Shown piece by piece: positions 14,806-21,583 of a DNA stretch of 21,583 nucleotides. The notes beneath the pieces were generated by a model. The model worked only from the letters and a program-made list of their open reading frames with translations, searched no databases and was not told the DNA's origin. This DNA comes from DAOSVX01 sp035379765. GTDB lineage: Bacteria > Bacillota_I > Bacilli_A > RF39 > UBA660. Every line of letters begins with the position of its first letter. The stretch's first letter is position 1. Both the position numbers and the translations under genes were made by a program. Where the stretch lies: NCBI GenBank assembly GCA_035379765.1, contig DAOSVX010000006.1, forward strand, positions 1 through 21,583, in the 5' to 3' direction.

Positions 14806-15183
14806 ATGGCAAGATTTAAAAATGTAGAAATACCAAACGATAAAAAAATAAGTATATCTTTAACTTATATTTATGGAATTGGTAGAAATCTAGGAGTAAC
14901 TATATGCAAAAATGCAAAAGTTGATCCAGAAAAAAGAGCTAAAGATTTAACTACTGAAGAGGAAGCAGCTATTAGAAAAGAAATTGATAATCATATTACA
15001 GAAGGAGATCTTCGTAGAGAAGTTCAATTAAATATCAAAAATAAAATGGAAATTAATAGCTACCAAGGAACAAGACATAAAAAGGGCTTACCTGTTCATG
15101 GTCAAAGAACTAGTAGAAATGCTAGAACCAGAAAAGGTAAAGTTAAAAAAGTAATTGCTAATAAGAAAAAAGTAAGTAAATAG
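14806..15183 (+). CDS. rpsM: Small ribosomal subunit protein uS13
   Basis: This 30S head protein forms intersubunit bridges and contacts P-site tRNA through its basic tail. It is 125 aa, close to 121. N-terminal MARFKNVEIPNDKKISISL, the helical YGIGRNLG motif and the C-terminal RTSRNARTRKGKVKK tail are typical. The usual GLPVRGQ reads GLPVHGQ. The Shine-Dalgarno AGGAGG starts in the rpmJ stop. Confidence 0.97.
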   Translation: MARFKNVEIPNDKKISISLTYIYGIGRNLGVTICKNAKVDPEKRAKDLTTEEEAAIRKEIDNHITEGDLRREVQLNIKNKMEINSYQGTRHKKGLPVHGQRTSRNARTRKGKVKKVIANKKKVSK

Positions 15184-15196
15184 AAAGGTAAATAAA

Positions 15197-15580
15197 ATGG
15201 CATATAATAGAAGAAAAAGAAAAGTAAAAAAGAATGTTGTTGAAGGTGTTGCACATATTCATTCTACATTTAATAATACTCTTGTAACTATTACTGATAA
15301 AGATGGCAATGTTGTTAGTTGGGCATCATCAGGAACAATTGGTTATAAAGGTAGTAAAAAGAAAACTCCGTTTGCAGCCGGAACTGCTTCTGAAAAAGCT
15401 GCTGAAAAAGCTTTAGAACAAGGTGTTAAAAAAGTAGAAGTATTTGTAAAAGGACTTGGATCAGGAAGAGAAAACGCTATTCGTTCATTACAAAATGCGG
15501 GGCTAGAGGTTACAAGTATCACTGATGTAACTCCTATTCCTCACAACGGATGTCGTCCTCCAAAGAGACCAAGAAATTAG
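15197..15580 (+). CDS. rpsK: Small ribosomal subunit protein uS11
   Basis: This 30S platform protein lines the mRNA exit channel. It is 127 aa, against about 129-131. Hallmarks are VAHIHSTFNNTLVTITDKDG, the FAAGTASEKAAEKA helix, VFVKGLGSGRENAIRSLQNA (72-91) and the terminal PHNGCRPPKRPRN. The ribosome binding site is a modest AAAGG. Confidence 0.98.
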   Translation: MAYNRRKRKVKKNVVEGVAHIHSTFNNTLVTITDKDGNVVSWASSGTIGYKGSKKKTPFAAGTASEKAAEKALEQGVKKVEVFVKGLGSGRENAIRSLQNAGLEVTSITDVTPIPHNGCRPPKRPRN

Positions 15581-15593
15581 AAAGAGGGTTAAT

Positions 15594-16538
15594 ATGATAT
15601 ACTTTGAGAAACCAGAATATAAGATTGCGGAAAAAGTGGAAAGCAATCATTATGCAAAATTTGAATTAGAACCATTAGAAAGAGGATTTGGTATTACACT
15701 TGGTAATGCTTTAAGAAGAATAATGTTATCAAGTATGCCAGGATCAGCAATTACATCAGTTAAAATAGATGGTGTATTACATGAATTTCAAAAAATAGAT
15801 GGTATTAGAGAAGATGTAACAAGTATTGTTTTAGCATTAAAGGGTGTAGTTGTTAAAAATCATTCTGAAGAACCTAAAACATTAAGATTGTCAGTATCTA
15901 AAGAAGGACCAGTATTGGCTGGAGATATTGATAAAGATGCTGATATTGAAATTATCAATCCTGATTTAGTAATAGCTAATATTGTTAAAGGTGGATCATT
16001 AACAATGGAAATGACTGTTGGTAATGGCAAAGGCTATGTAGATGCTAAAGAAAATCAAAAACTTTTAGGGGAATCTAAAGTGGGAGTTATAGCAATTGAT
16101 TCATTATATTCACCAGTAACTAGAGTAAGTTGTGAAACTGAAAGTACTCGTGTTGGACAAAATGAAAATTATGATAAATTAATAATGAACGTTTATACAA
16201 ACGGGTCAATTACTCCTGAAGAAGCAATGGCTTTATCAGCTAAAATAATGATTGACCATTTAAATATTGTTGCTGATTTAAATGAAATTAGTGACCAAGA
16301 AAGCTTAATAGCTGAAAAACAAGAAGATACAATAGCAAAAACATTAGAAACGCCAATTGAAGAAATTGAATTTTCTGTTCGTGCTTATAATTGCTTAAAA
16401 AGAGCTGGTATTCATACTATTCAAGATTTAGTAGAAAAGAAAGAATCGGAAGTTACCAAAATTCGTAATTTAGGTAAGAAATCATTAAAGGAAGTAATTG
16501 ATAAAGTTCATGAAATGGGCTTAGAATTTCAAGATTAA
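15594..16538 (+). CDS. rpoA: RNA polymerase alpha subunit
   Basis: The alpha dimer nucleates RNA polymerase assembly, and its C-terminal domain contacts promoter UP elements and activators. It is 314 aa, the standard length. The N-terminal domain contains GITLGNALRRIMLSSMPG (33-50). A flexible linker lies around 230-252. The C-terminal domain begins near 253 and has the DNA-contacting Arg263 and Asn266 (SVRAYNCLKRAGI) and the NLGKKSLKEV helix-hairpin segment (from 292). AGAGGG lies upstream of ATG. It is penultimate in the operon, as in Bacillus. Confidence 0.98.
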   Translation: MIYFEKPEYKIAEKVESNHYAKFELEPLERGFGITLGNALRRIMLSSMPGSAITSVKIDGVLHEFQKIDGIREDVTSIVLALKGVVVKNHSEEPKTLRLSVSKEGPVLAGDIDKDADIEIINPDLVIANIVKGGSLTMEMTVGNGKGYVDAKENQKLLGESKVGVIAIDSLYSPVTRVSCETESTRVGQNENYDKLIMNVYTNGSITPEEAMALSAKIMIDHLNIVADLNEISDQESLIAEKQEDTIAKTLETPIEEIEFSVRAYNCLKRAGIHTIQDLVEKKESEVTKIRNLGKKSLKEVIDKVHEMGLEFQD

Positions 16539-16550
16539 GGAGGATAAAAC

Positions 16551-16889
16551 ATGTATCGTAAATTAGGTAGAGAAACTCGTAAAAGAAGAAGTATTTTATC
16601 ATCTTTAACAAAAGACGTTTTAATAACTGGCCATGTTGTAACAACCGAAGCAAGAGCTAAGGAAGTAAGAAAATTTGTAGATAGAATGATTAGTTATGGT
16701 AAAAAAGGTACTTTAGTATCTAGAAGAAAAGCGTTGGCTTTCTTAAATAATGATTCAGTTTTAGTAAAAAAGCTATTTGATGAAATAGCTCCAAAATATA
16801 AAGATCGTAATGGTGGATATACAAGAATTATTAAAATAAAAGAACGTATCGGTGATGATGCTTTACAAGTAAGATTAGAATTAGTTTAA
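16551..16889 (+). CDS. rplQ: Large ribosomal subunit protein bL17
   Basis: This 50S protein near the tunnel exit is 112 aa, a short-type bacterial L17. MYRKLGRETRKRRSILSSL, TTEARAKEVRKFVDRMI and the C-terminal GYTRIIKIKERIGDDA match the family. It is the last gene of the superoperon; its final codons form the 5' arm of the terminator. A strong AAGGAGGA lies upstream. Confidence 0.97.
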   Translation: MYRKLGRETRKRRSILSSLTKDVLITGHVVTTEARAKEVRKFVDRMISYGKKGTLVSRRKALAFLNNDSVLVKKLFDEIAPKYKDRNGGYTRIIKIKERIGDDALQVRLELV

Positions 16890-16904
16890 ACTAATTCTTT
16901 TTTT
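16877..16904 (+). terminator. Intrinsic terminator of the S10-spc-alpha superoperon
   Basis: An 8-bp stem AGAATTAG (16877-16884) and CTAATTCT (16891-16898) has loop TTTAAA and is followed directly by T residues. The 5' arm is coding sequence of rplQ, and the TAA stop (16887-16889) lies in the loop. Confidence 0.85.
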
Positions 16905-16914
16905 ATCTTAATTA

Positions 16915-16944
16915 TTTACTTTTTAGGTGCTTTTATGCTAAAAT
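16915..16944 (+). promoter_or_regulatory. Predicted sigma-A promoter for the coiled-coil/rubrerythrin operon
   Basis: TTTACT (16915-16920) is followed after 18 bp by TAAAAT (16939-16944), with TGC just upstream of the -10 (extended -10). The predicted transcription start, about 16951, lies downstream of the ATG codons at 16943 and 16949. This supports the TTG start at 16976 for the next gene. Confidence 0.65.
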
Positions 16945-16975
16945 GATAATGAGTAATAATGAGGATGTGATACTT

Positions 16976-18886
16976 TTGGAAAAAGGGACTATAATTGCTA
17001 GCGATGTTAGGAGCAAAGTGACTGAAGCACTAGATAGACAATCTTATTCTAGAATAGAGCTTGGGCAATTAAGAGAACAACTTAAAGTATTAAAAGATAA
17101 TCAAAAGACTTTTAGATTATCTATTGAAGGTAAAAACTATTCTGATAAATCACAGGAATTATATTTTAAAGATGCTATTAAAAATACGGAAGATATATTA
17201 ATGCCAGAAGCTGAAAGTGAACTTAGAGCAACTGAGGATAAATTAAGGGCTGTAGAAGTAAAACTAGAACAATACGTAGATGAACAAAAATCTATTATGG
17301 AAATGTTGGAAAAATTGGATTCTGAAATTAGAGAATTACAAAAAGCAGCCGAAAATTTTGTTGAAGAGCCATTAGATAAAATTAACAATCAAATAAAATT
17401 TAAAAATGAAGCTAGAATAATAGCCAGTAAAAATTATGAAGAATGTTCAAGTAAGATAGTTGAAACTGTATTTGCTGAAGCATCTTTAAAAGCAGAAATA
17501 ACTAGAATTAAAAGTGAGCAAGCATTATTAAAAGCTCAATTGGAAACATTAAAAAAAGAAACAAGAGCTAATAAGTTTATTAACTACGAAAAAACCATTG
17601 ATGATGCTAAAGCATTAGACTTTGAAAACGATATAAAGCTTTTAGAAGCTAGGATAGCAGTATTAAATACCGATCCCGAAAAACTTGGTGAAAAAATAAT
17701 AGACTTAATTAGAATGGACGGATCAAAAGAAGAAATTTTGGCCGAATATGAGAATTTAAGAATGTTGGCCAAAGGAACTACAGCGGGATTTATAAAAGAA
17801 GCTCCTTTGGGATTTAAAGCCGTAATTAATGAAACAACCTTAGGGGAAATGAGAGCTCAAGCTGAGGTAAAAAAAGCGGAAATGGTTCTTTCTCAAAAAA
17901 ATAGAGAAAGTGAAATGAGTAAAACAAAAACATATGTTTCTAGAATTGTATCTTGTATATCATTAATAAACAAAGCTAAAGTAGCCGTTTCGCAAATAAA
18001 AAAAGCTTTAGAAACCGAAAAAAAACCTTTAGAAATTTCTCAATTAGGACGAAATAAAACTAAAGCTGAAAGATTTATAGAAGAACAAGGAAAAATTATT
18101 AATGAAACTACAGAACTACTAGTAGCGTCTATAATTTATAGTAATAAAGAATTAGTTAATGAACAAAGTAATAAATTTATTGCTGATAGATTACTTATGG
18201 AAATAGCTAGAAAAGAAAGTGGCGAAAAAGGATTATCAGCAGTATCAATAGAAGATAAGTTAAATAGAGTGGAAATGGAATCAGCTATGCTAAAAAAAAC
18301 TGAAGTGGTTGATTTAGCTCCTTCAACAGTAGACGATATATTGGACGATAATGAAGAAGAACAAAGTATGTTATCAGATTTAAGTGGTGAAGAATACAGT
18401 TTAAAAAGACCCGTAGAAGTTGAAAAGATAACACCTAGTCAAACAATAGTTGATATTCAACCAGTTATACCAGAGATACCTAAAAAAGTCGAAGAAATTA
18501 AAGAACCAATAGAAGATCTAACAGACTATGATCCTAATTCTTTAACTTCAACAGAAGTTCCTAAAATAGAACCGATAAAGCCTGCGAAACCTATTGAAGC
18601 TCCAAAAGAGGCTACTCCAATAATGGTAGAAAAGCCAAGGGTTGCTACACCAATTGTAAAACCTGATTCATATATTGAAGAACCGTTAAACAAAATAAAT
18701 GATCAAGTAACAGCTTTAGGAGGAACCGAAAAAGATAGTACTATATTGAATCCACCATATCCGCATGTAATTGACAGTGATTCAGTAACAGTAAACAACA
18801 TGGAAGCCTTAAAAGCTAAAGGATTAGCTGATTTTAAAGCAAAACTAGTCGTCCCAGAAGAAATAGGAATGGGGGTAAGTTTATGA
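16976..18886 (+). CDS. Large cytoplasmic coiled-coil protein of unknown function
   Basis: I do not recognise this family. TTG 16976 is preferred because AGGATGTGAT (nine of ten matches to the ideal AGGAGGTGAT) lies 4 nt upstream, while earlier ATGs precede the predicted transcript start. That gives 636 aa. Residues 1-430 or so are Glu/Lys/Leu-rich and probably long helical coiled coils. An acidic linker follows (DDILDDNEEEQS), then a Pro/Lys/Glu-rich disordered stretch (about 480-570). No signal peptide or membrane segment is visible. The motif (V/I)EEPL(D/N)KIN(N/D)Q occurs twice, at 129-139 and 567-577. It overlaps the next gene by 4 nt (ATGA), so it belongs to the operon with rubrerythrin. 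A structural or scaffolding role is a guess from composition. Confidence 0.8.
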   Translation: MEKGTIIASDVRSKVTEALDRQSYSRIELGQLREQLKVLKDNQKTFRLSIEGKNYSDKSQELYFKDAIKNTEDILMPEAESELRATEDKLRAVEVKLEQYVDEQKSIMEMLEKLDSEIRELQKAAENFVEEPLDKINNQIKFKNEARIIASKNYEECSSKIVETVFAEASLKAEITRIKSEQALLKAQLETLKKETRANKFINYEKTIDDAKALDFENDIKLLEARIAVLNTDPEKLGEKIIDLIRMDGSKEEILAEYENLRMLAKGTTAGFIKEAPLGFKAVINETTLGEMRAQAEVKKAEMVLSQKNRESEMSKTKTYVSRIVSCISLINKAKVAVSQIKKALETEKKPLEISQLGRNKTKAERFIEEQGKIINETTELLVASIIYSNKELVNEQSNKFIADRLLMEIARKESGEKGLSAVSIEDKLNRVEMESAMLKKTEVVDLAPSTVDDILDDNEEEQSMLSDLSGEEYSLKRPVEVEKITPSQTIVDIQPVIPEIPKKVEEIKEPIEDLTDYDPNSLTSTEVPKIEPIKPAKPIEAPKEATPIMVEKPRVATPIVKPDSYIEEPLNKINDQVTALGGTEKDSTILNPPYPHVIDSDSVTVNNMEALKAKGLADFKAKLVVPEEIGMGVSL

Positions 18887-19134
18887 AAATAGGTAAAAAT
18901 CAAATGGTAACTTTAGATGATGGAAGAAAATATATTATTACTAGCGAAACAATGTATAATAATAATAAATTTTTTCTTTTAGCGGGTATATTAGAAGACG
19001 AAAGTGATTTAAATAATCAATTTCAAATTGCTAAAGAAGTTCTTTTTGAAGGAGAGACTTATTTAGAAGAGGTAGAAGACCCTGATATGTTAAAACAAAT
19101 AATACCTTTATTTGATAAGAAAGAAGGAGAATAA
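18883..19134 (+). CDS. Small acidic hypothetical protein, possibly DUF1292-like
   Basis: This 83-aa protein has no confident assignment. The pattern of an early DDGRKYIITSE strand, a hydrophobic KFFLLAGILED strand, a central FQIAKEVLF segment and a terminal YLEEVEDPDMLKQI loosely recalls the small Bacillota DUF1292 (YrzB) proteins in length and layout. This is an impression from reading only. GGGGGTAAG lies just upstream. It overlaps the coiled-coil gene by 4 nt, and its stop overlaps the rubrerythrin start as TAATG. Translational coupling in a three-gene operon is therefore likely. Confidence 0.75.
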   Translation: MKIGKNQMVTLDDGRKYIITSETMYNNNKFFLLAGILEDESDLNNQFQIAKEVLFEGETYLEEVEDPDMLKQIIPLFDKKEGE

Positions 19135-19673
19135 TGGAATTAAAAGGAAGTAAAACAGAAGCAAACTTATTAAAAGCCTTTGCTGGTGAAGCGCAAGCTA
19201 GAACAAAATATGATTACTATGCTTCAAAAGCCAAAAAAGAAGGTTATGAACAAATAGCAGCTATTTTTAGTGAAACGGCTGGTAATGAAAAAGAGCATGC
19301 TAAATTATGGTTTAAAGCTCTTCATGATAATGAAGTCCCTGATACTATTACTAATTTACAAGATGCTGCTAATGGGGAAAAATATGAGTGGAGCGAGATG
19401 TATAAAGAATTTGCTGAAGTAGCTAAAGAAGAAGGCTTTGAGGATATAGCAAATTTATTTGCAGGAGCAGGAGCTATTGAAAAGCATCATGAAGAAAGAT
19501 ACTTAAAATTACTTGCTAATATAAACGAAGGAATAGTATTTAAACGTGGCGAAGAAGTTGTTTGGATATGTCGTAATTGTGGACACATTCATATTGGTAA
19601 AGAAGCTCCTTTAGTATGTCCTGTATGTAGTCATCCGCAAAGTTTTCAAGAACTAAGAGCAACAAATTATTAA
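19134..19673 (+). CDS. Rubrerythrin (peroxide-reducing diiron/rubredoxin protein)
   Basis: This is probably a cytoplasmic peroxidase protecting an anaerobe from hydrogen peroxide. It is 179 aa. The N-terminal ferritin-like four-helix domain has diiron ligands Glu19, Glu52 with His55 (ExxH), Glu92, Glu95, and Glu116 with His119 (ExxH). The C-terminal rubredoxin-like domain has CRNC (146-149) and CPVC (162-165) for one iron. This order is classical rubrerythrin. GGAG lies in the end of the preceding gene, and the start shares one base with that gene's stop. It is last in the operon. Confidence 0.96.
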   Translation: MELKGSKTEANLLKAFAGEAQARTKYDYYASKAKKEGYEQIAAIFSETAGNEKEHAKLWFKALHDNEVPDTITNLQDAANGEKYEWSEMYKEFAEVAKEEGFEDIANLFAGAGAIEKHHEERYLKLLANINEGIVFKRGEEVVWICRNCGHIHIGKEAPLVCPVCSHPQSFQELRATNY

Positions 19674-19698
19674 AAAGAAAGTTAATCTTTCTTTTTTT
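19672..19698 (+). terminator. Intrinsic terminator after rubrerythrin
   Basis: AAAAAGAAAG (19672-19681), loop TTAAT, then CTTTCTTTTT (19687-19696) continuing as T residues. The 5' arm starts inside the TAA stop (19671-19673). The stem is A-T rich, but the layout repeats that of the other two terminators in the window. Confidence 0.75.
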
Positions 19699-19706
19699 AA
19701 ATTTTA

Positions 19707-19715
19707 TGTTATACT
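19707..19715 (+). promoter_or_regulatory. Extended -10 promoter for pheST
   Basis: TATACT (19710-19715) is preceded by TG at 19707-19708, making an extended -10 element. No good -35 box is visible at 16-18 bp because that region is the rubrerythrin terminator T-tract. Transcription should start at about 19722, exactly where the T-box stem I begins. Confidence 0.65.
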
Positions 19716-19721
19716 ATACCT

Positions 19722-19933
19722 AGTGTAATTGAGAAAACAAACTTAAGTAGTTAATTTTTTTCTTAAAAAGAGAAAAGATATGAAGCTGGAATTATCTTTA
19801 GATAAAAAAATTAATAAAATTCATTTGTTGGAGTTACATTCGCATTTAAAGCGTTATTTATATTAAGAGCAAGAATTTCCTTGAATTTGGGTGGTACCGC
19901 GGATAAAGTTCGTCCCAATTAAAGGATTTTTTT
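19722..19933 (+). promoter_or_regulatory. T-box riboswitch, tRNA-Phe (UUC specifier), controlling pheST
   Basis: This leader reads uncharged tRNA-Phe and lets transcription through when Phe charging is low. The parts can be placed. Stem I base: AGTGTAA (19722-19728) with TTACATT (19834-19840). Next come a GA-rich bulge (TTGAGA) opposite GGAG, and a lower helix AACAAA (19736-19741) with TTTGTT (19824-19829). The specifier loop has AGTA (19746-19749) opposite specifier TTC (19820-19822) followed by A. The upper helix pairs TTAATTTTTTT (19751-19761) with AAAAAAATTAA (19804-19814). A short stem III pairs CGC with GCG (19841-19853). The T-box core TGGTACCGCGG is at 19892-19902. The competing terminator pairs TCCTT, AATT and GGG (19878-19891) with CCC, AATT and AAGGA (19914-19926), then seven Ts. 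Confidence 0.95.
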
Positions 19934-19945
19934 AATGGAGGAATT

Positions 19946-20953
19946 ATGAAAGATAAGCTAAAAAATATTGTTAATGAATTTGTAGAAGCTATAAGAGCTA
20001 CTAAGACTGAAGCCGACGTTTTTAATGTTAAAGCAAAATATTTAGGTAAAAAAAGTGATTTATTTACTTTAATAGCTGATTTAAAAAATATGTCTACAGA
20101 GGATAAAAAAGAATATGGTAAATTACTAAACAATATCAAAAAAGATATAGAAGAAAAAATAAACCGTCGTATAGAAGAATTAAATAATGATAAAAAGATA
20201 ATTTTTGATGATACTCTTCCAGTTAAAAGAACAGTTGGTTCATTACATCCTGTTACCATAGTTGCTAAAGAAGTAACTGATATACTAAAGAGCATGGGAT
20301 TTATTGTCATGGATGGCGTGGAAATGGAAAGTGATTACTATAACTTTGAAGCTTTAAATATTCCTAAGAATCATCCGGCTCGTGATATACAAGATACTTA
20401 TTATTTAGATAATGATATGCTTCTTAGAACTCATACTTCTCCTAATCAAGTAAGAGCAATGGAGACTTATGGAGCTCCTTTAAGAGTTTGTGCACCAGGT
20501 AGATGTTTTCGTAATGAAGATCTTGATCATTCTCATGAAAACACTTTCTTTCAACTAGAAGGAATGATTATAGATGAAAATGTTTCTATAGGTAATCTAA
20601 TTTATGTTATGGAAGGATTATTAAAAGCTGTCTTTAAGCAAGATGTATCAGTAAGACTTCGCCCTGGTTTCTTTCCATTTACGGAACCAAGTTTTGAATT
20701 AGATTGCTCTTGTTTAATATGTGGTGGTAAAGGATGCCCAACTTGTAAAGGCAGTGGTTGGATAGAACTATGCCCTTGCGGAATGATTCATCCTAAAGTA
20801 TTGGAAATGAGTAATATAGATACTAAAAAATATAATGGTTTTGCATTTGGATTAGGTCTAACAAGACTAGCTATGATGAAATATAAAATAGATGATATAA
20901 GAGTTTTAAACTCTGGGGATATTAGAAAGATCTCCGAATTTAATATAGATTAA
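19946..20953 (+). CDS. pheS: Phenylalanyl-tRNA synthetase alpha subunit
   Basis: This is the catalytic class II subunit of the alpha2-beta2 enzyme that attaches Phe to tRNA-Phe. It is 335 aa, against about 344 in Bacillus. The N-terminal coiled coil spans about 1-85. Motif 2 is CFRNEDLDHSHENTFFQLEG (192-211); motif 3 is GFAFGLGLTRLAMMKYKIDD. Between them a Cys-rich insert (CSCLICGGKGCPTCKGSGW), probably a zinc ribbon as in many Gram-positive PheS proteins, precedes the CGMIHPKVL segment. GGAGG (19937-19941) lies 4 nt before the ATG, just after the T-box terminator. Regulated by the T-box. Confidence 0.97.
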   Translation: MKDKLKNIVNEFVEAIRATKTEADVFNVKAKYLGKKSDLFTLIADLKNMSTEDKKEYGKLLNNIKKDIEEKINRRIEELNNDKKIIFDDTLPVKRTVGSLHPVTIVAKEVTDILKSMGFIVMDGVEMESDYYNFEALNIPKNHPARDIQDTYYLDNDMLLRTHTSPNQVRAMETYGAPLRVCAPGRCFRNEDLDHSHENTFFQLEGMIIDENVSIGNLIYVMEGLLKAVFKQDVSVRLRPGFFPFTEPSFELDCSCLICGGKGCPTCKGSGWIELCPCGMIHPKVLEMSNIDTKKYNGFAFGLGLTRLAMMKYKIDDIRVLNSGDIRKISEFNID

Positions 20954-20964
20954 GGGGTGAAATA

Positions 20965-21583
20965 ATGAAAATATCATGTAATGTTTTAAAAAAATATATT
21001 AAAAATAGTGAAAAAATAGATTTTTATAAAATATGGGATACTTTTACAATTAGAACTGCCGAAGTAGAAGGCGTAGAAGTAAAAGGTGAAGATGTCAAAA
21101 ATGTAGTGGTTGGAGAAATAGTTGAATGTAATCCTCATCCTAAAAAAGAAAAATATCATATTTTAAAAGTTGATAATGGCGAAAAAATAGTTGATATTTT
21201 ATGTGGTGCTCCTAATGTAAAAAAAGGTTTAAAGACACCAATTGTTAAAGTAGGAGGAATGGTTTGTGGTATAACCATAGAACCAAAAGAAATAGCTGGA
21301 GTTATGTCATATGGAATGCTATGTAGTGGTAAAGAACTAGGTATTAGTGATGACCAAAGCGGTATCTTAGAATTACCTGATAACTATATAGTTGGTAAAA
21401 ATATTAATGAATATATTCCCATAAAAGATATTGTTGTTGAAATAGATAATAAATCTTTAACTAATAGGCCTGATTTATGGGGTCATTATGGAATAGCTAG
21501 GGAAATAGCGGCTATAACTGGTCATGAATTACTAGATTTGCCAGTATTAGAACCTCCTAAAGAAGGTAAAAAGCTTGATATAG
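20965..21583 (+). CDS. pheT: Phenylalanyl-tRNA synthetase beta subunit (partial, 3' end outside window)
   Basis: Noncatalytic subunit with tRNA-binding and editing domains. The start is ATG 20965 with AAGGGGTGA upstream, 11 nt after pheS. The window holds 206 codons and no stop; the full protein is normally near 800 aa. An EMAP-like tRNA-binding domain is visible at about 40-150, with HPKKEKYHILKVDNGE, ILCGAPNVKKG and SYGMLCSGKELGI. The following segment has LTNRPDLWGHYGIAREIAAI, the conserved strand before the B3/B4 editing region. It is cotranscribed with pheS under the T-box. Confidence 0.96.
   Translation, partial: MKISCNVLKKYIKNSEKIDFYKIWDTFTIRTAEVEGVEVKGEDVKNVVVGEIVECNPHPKKEKYHILKVDNGEKIVDILCGAPNVKKGLKTPIVKVGGMVCGITIEPKEIAGVMSYGMLCSGKELGISDDQSGILELPDNYIVGKNINEYIPIKDIVVEIDNKSLTNRPDLWGHYGIAREIAAITGHELLDLPVLEPPKEGKKLDI

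Noticed and set aside
16943..16975. ATG 16943 or 16949 as the start of the coiled-coil gene
   Set aside because: They lie in or before the predicted transcription start and lack a Shine-Dalgarno; TTG 16976 has an excellent one.
19839..19841. A second TTC in the pheS leader as the T-box specifier
   Set aside because: Its TT lies in the stem I base helix. TTC 19820-19822 sits in the specifier loop opposite AGTA and is followed by A, as expected.
19858..20310. Minus-strand open frame of 150 codons over pheS and the T-box
   Set aside because: It is antisense to the conserved PheS N-terminus and the T-box core, is Ser/Phe/Leu-rich as expected of an antisense shadow, and has no supporting signals.
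1..21583. UGA recoded as Trp (Mycoplasma-type code)
   Set aside because: secY, map and the coiled-coil gene end at TGA with normal lengths, and Trp is encoded by TGG throughout.
1..21583. CRISPR arrays, insertion sequences, tRNA genes, phage or defence genes
   Set aside because: No direct-repeat array, transposase motif, cloverleaf or mobile-gene signature was seen. The window is filled with housekeeping genes in one orientation.

Overview
This window is an AT-rich chromosomal segment from a low-GC Gram-positive bacterium (Bacillota). It looks like an anaerobic, Bacilli- or Mollicutes-related lineage with a compact genome. Evidence for this: the Bacillus-type gene order of the ribosomal superoperon with secY-adk-map-infA-rpmJ inside it, a zinc-ribbon type S14, a T-box controlled pheST operon, a rubrerythrin, and loss of rpmD (L30). 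TGG encodes Trp, and TGA ends secY, map and other genes, so the standard bacterial code applies rather than the Mycoplasma code. The exact taxon cannot be fixed from the sequence.

Layout. (1) 1-77: probable 3' end of an unidentified gene. (2) 74-2823: a promoter, a TGS-domain nucleoside (uridine-type) kinase interrupted by a 10-N assembly gap, and glycolytic GAPDH, closed by a terminator. (3) 2851-16904: a strong extended -10 promoter and a roughly 127-nt leader precede 29 consecutive co-directional genes, rpsJ to rplQ. This fuses the classical S10, spc and alpha operons. No gap between genes exceeds 15 nt, many genes overlap, and one terminator overlaps the end of rplQ. (4) 16915-19698: a separate promoter drives a three-gene operon: a large coiled-coil protein of unknown function, a small acidic protein and rubrerythrin. 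(5) 19707-21583: a promoter and a complete T-box riboswitch with a readable UUC (Phe) specifier control pheS and pheT; pheT runs off the window.

Most of the window is growth machinery: ribosomal proteins, the RNA polymerase alpha subunit, the Sec translocon, IF-1, N-terminal Met removal, adenylate kinase and Phe charging. I see no mobile element, CRISPR array, tRNA or rRNA, and nothing convincing on the minus strand. The least explained part is the coiled-coil, small acidic protein and rubrerythrin operon. Other points worth a second look are the acidic tail on L3, the altered adenylate kinase P-loop, the altered L22 hairpin tip, a two-residue insertion in IF-1, and terminators that overlap stop codons. 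I found no clear new defence or mobile system.

Several start codons were placed by Shine-Dalgarno position and family N-termini rather than by the longest reading frame: rplD 4150, rplP 7185, rpmC 7606, rplX 8461, rplE 8750, infA TTG 14445 and the coiled-coil gene TTG 16976. rpmJ (37 aa, 14683-14796) was found by direct reading.
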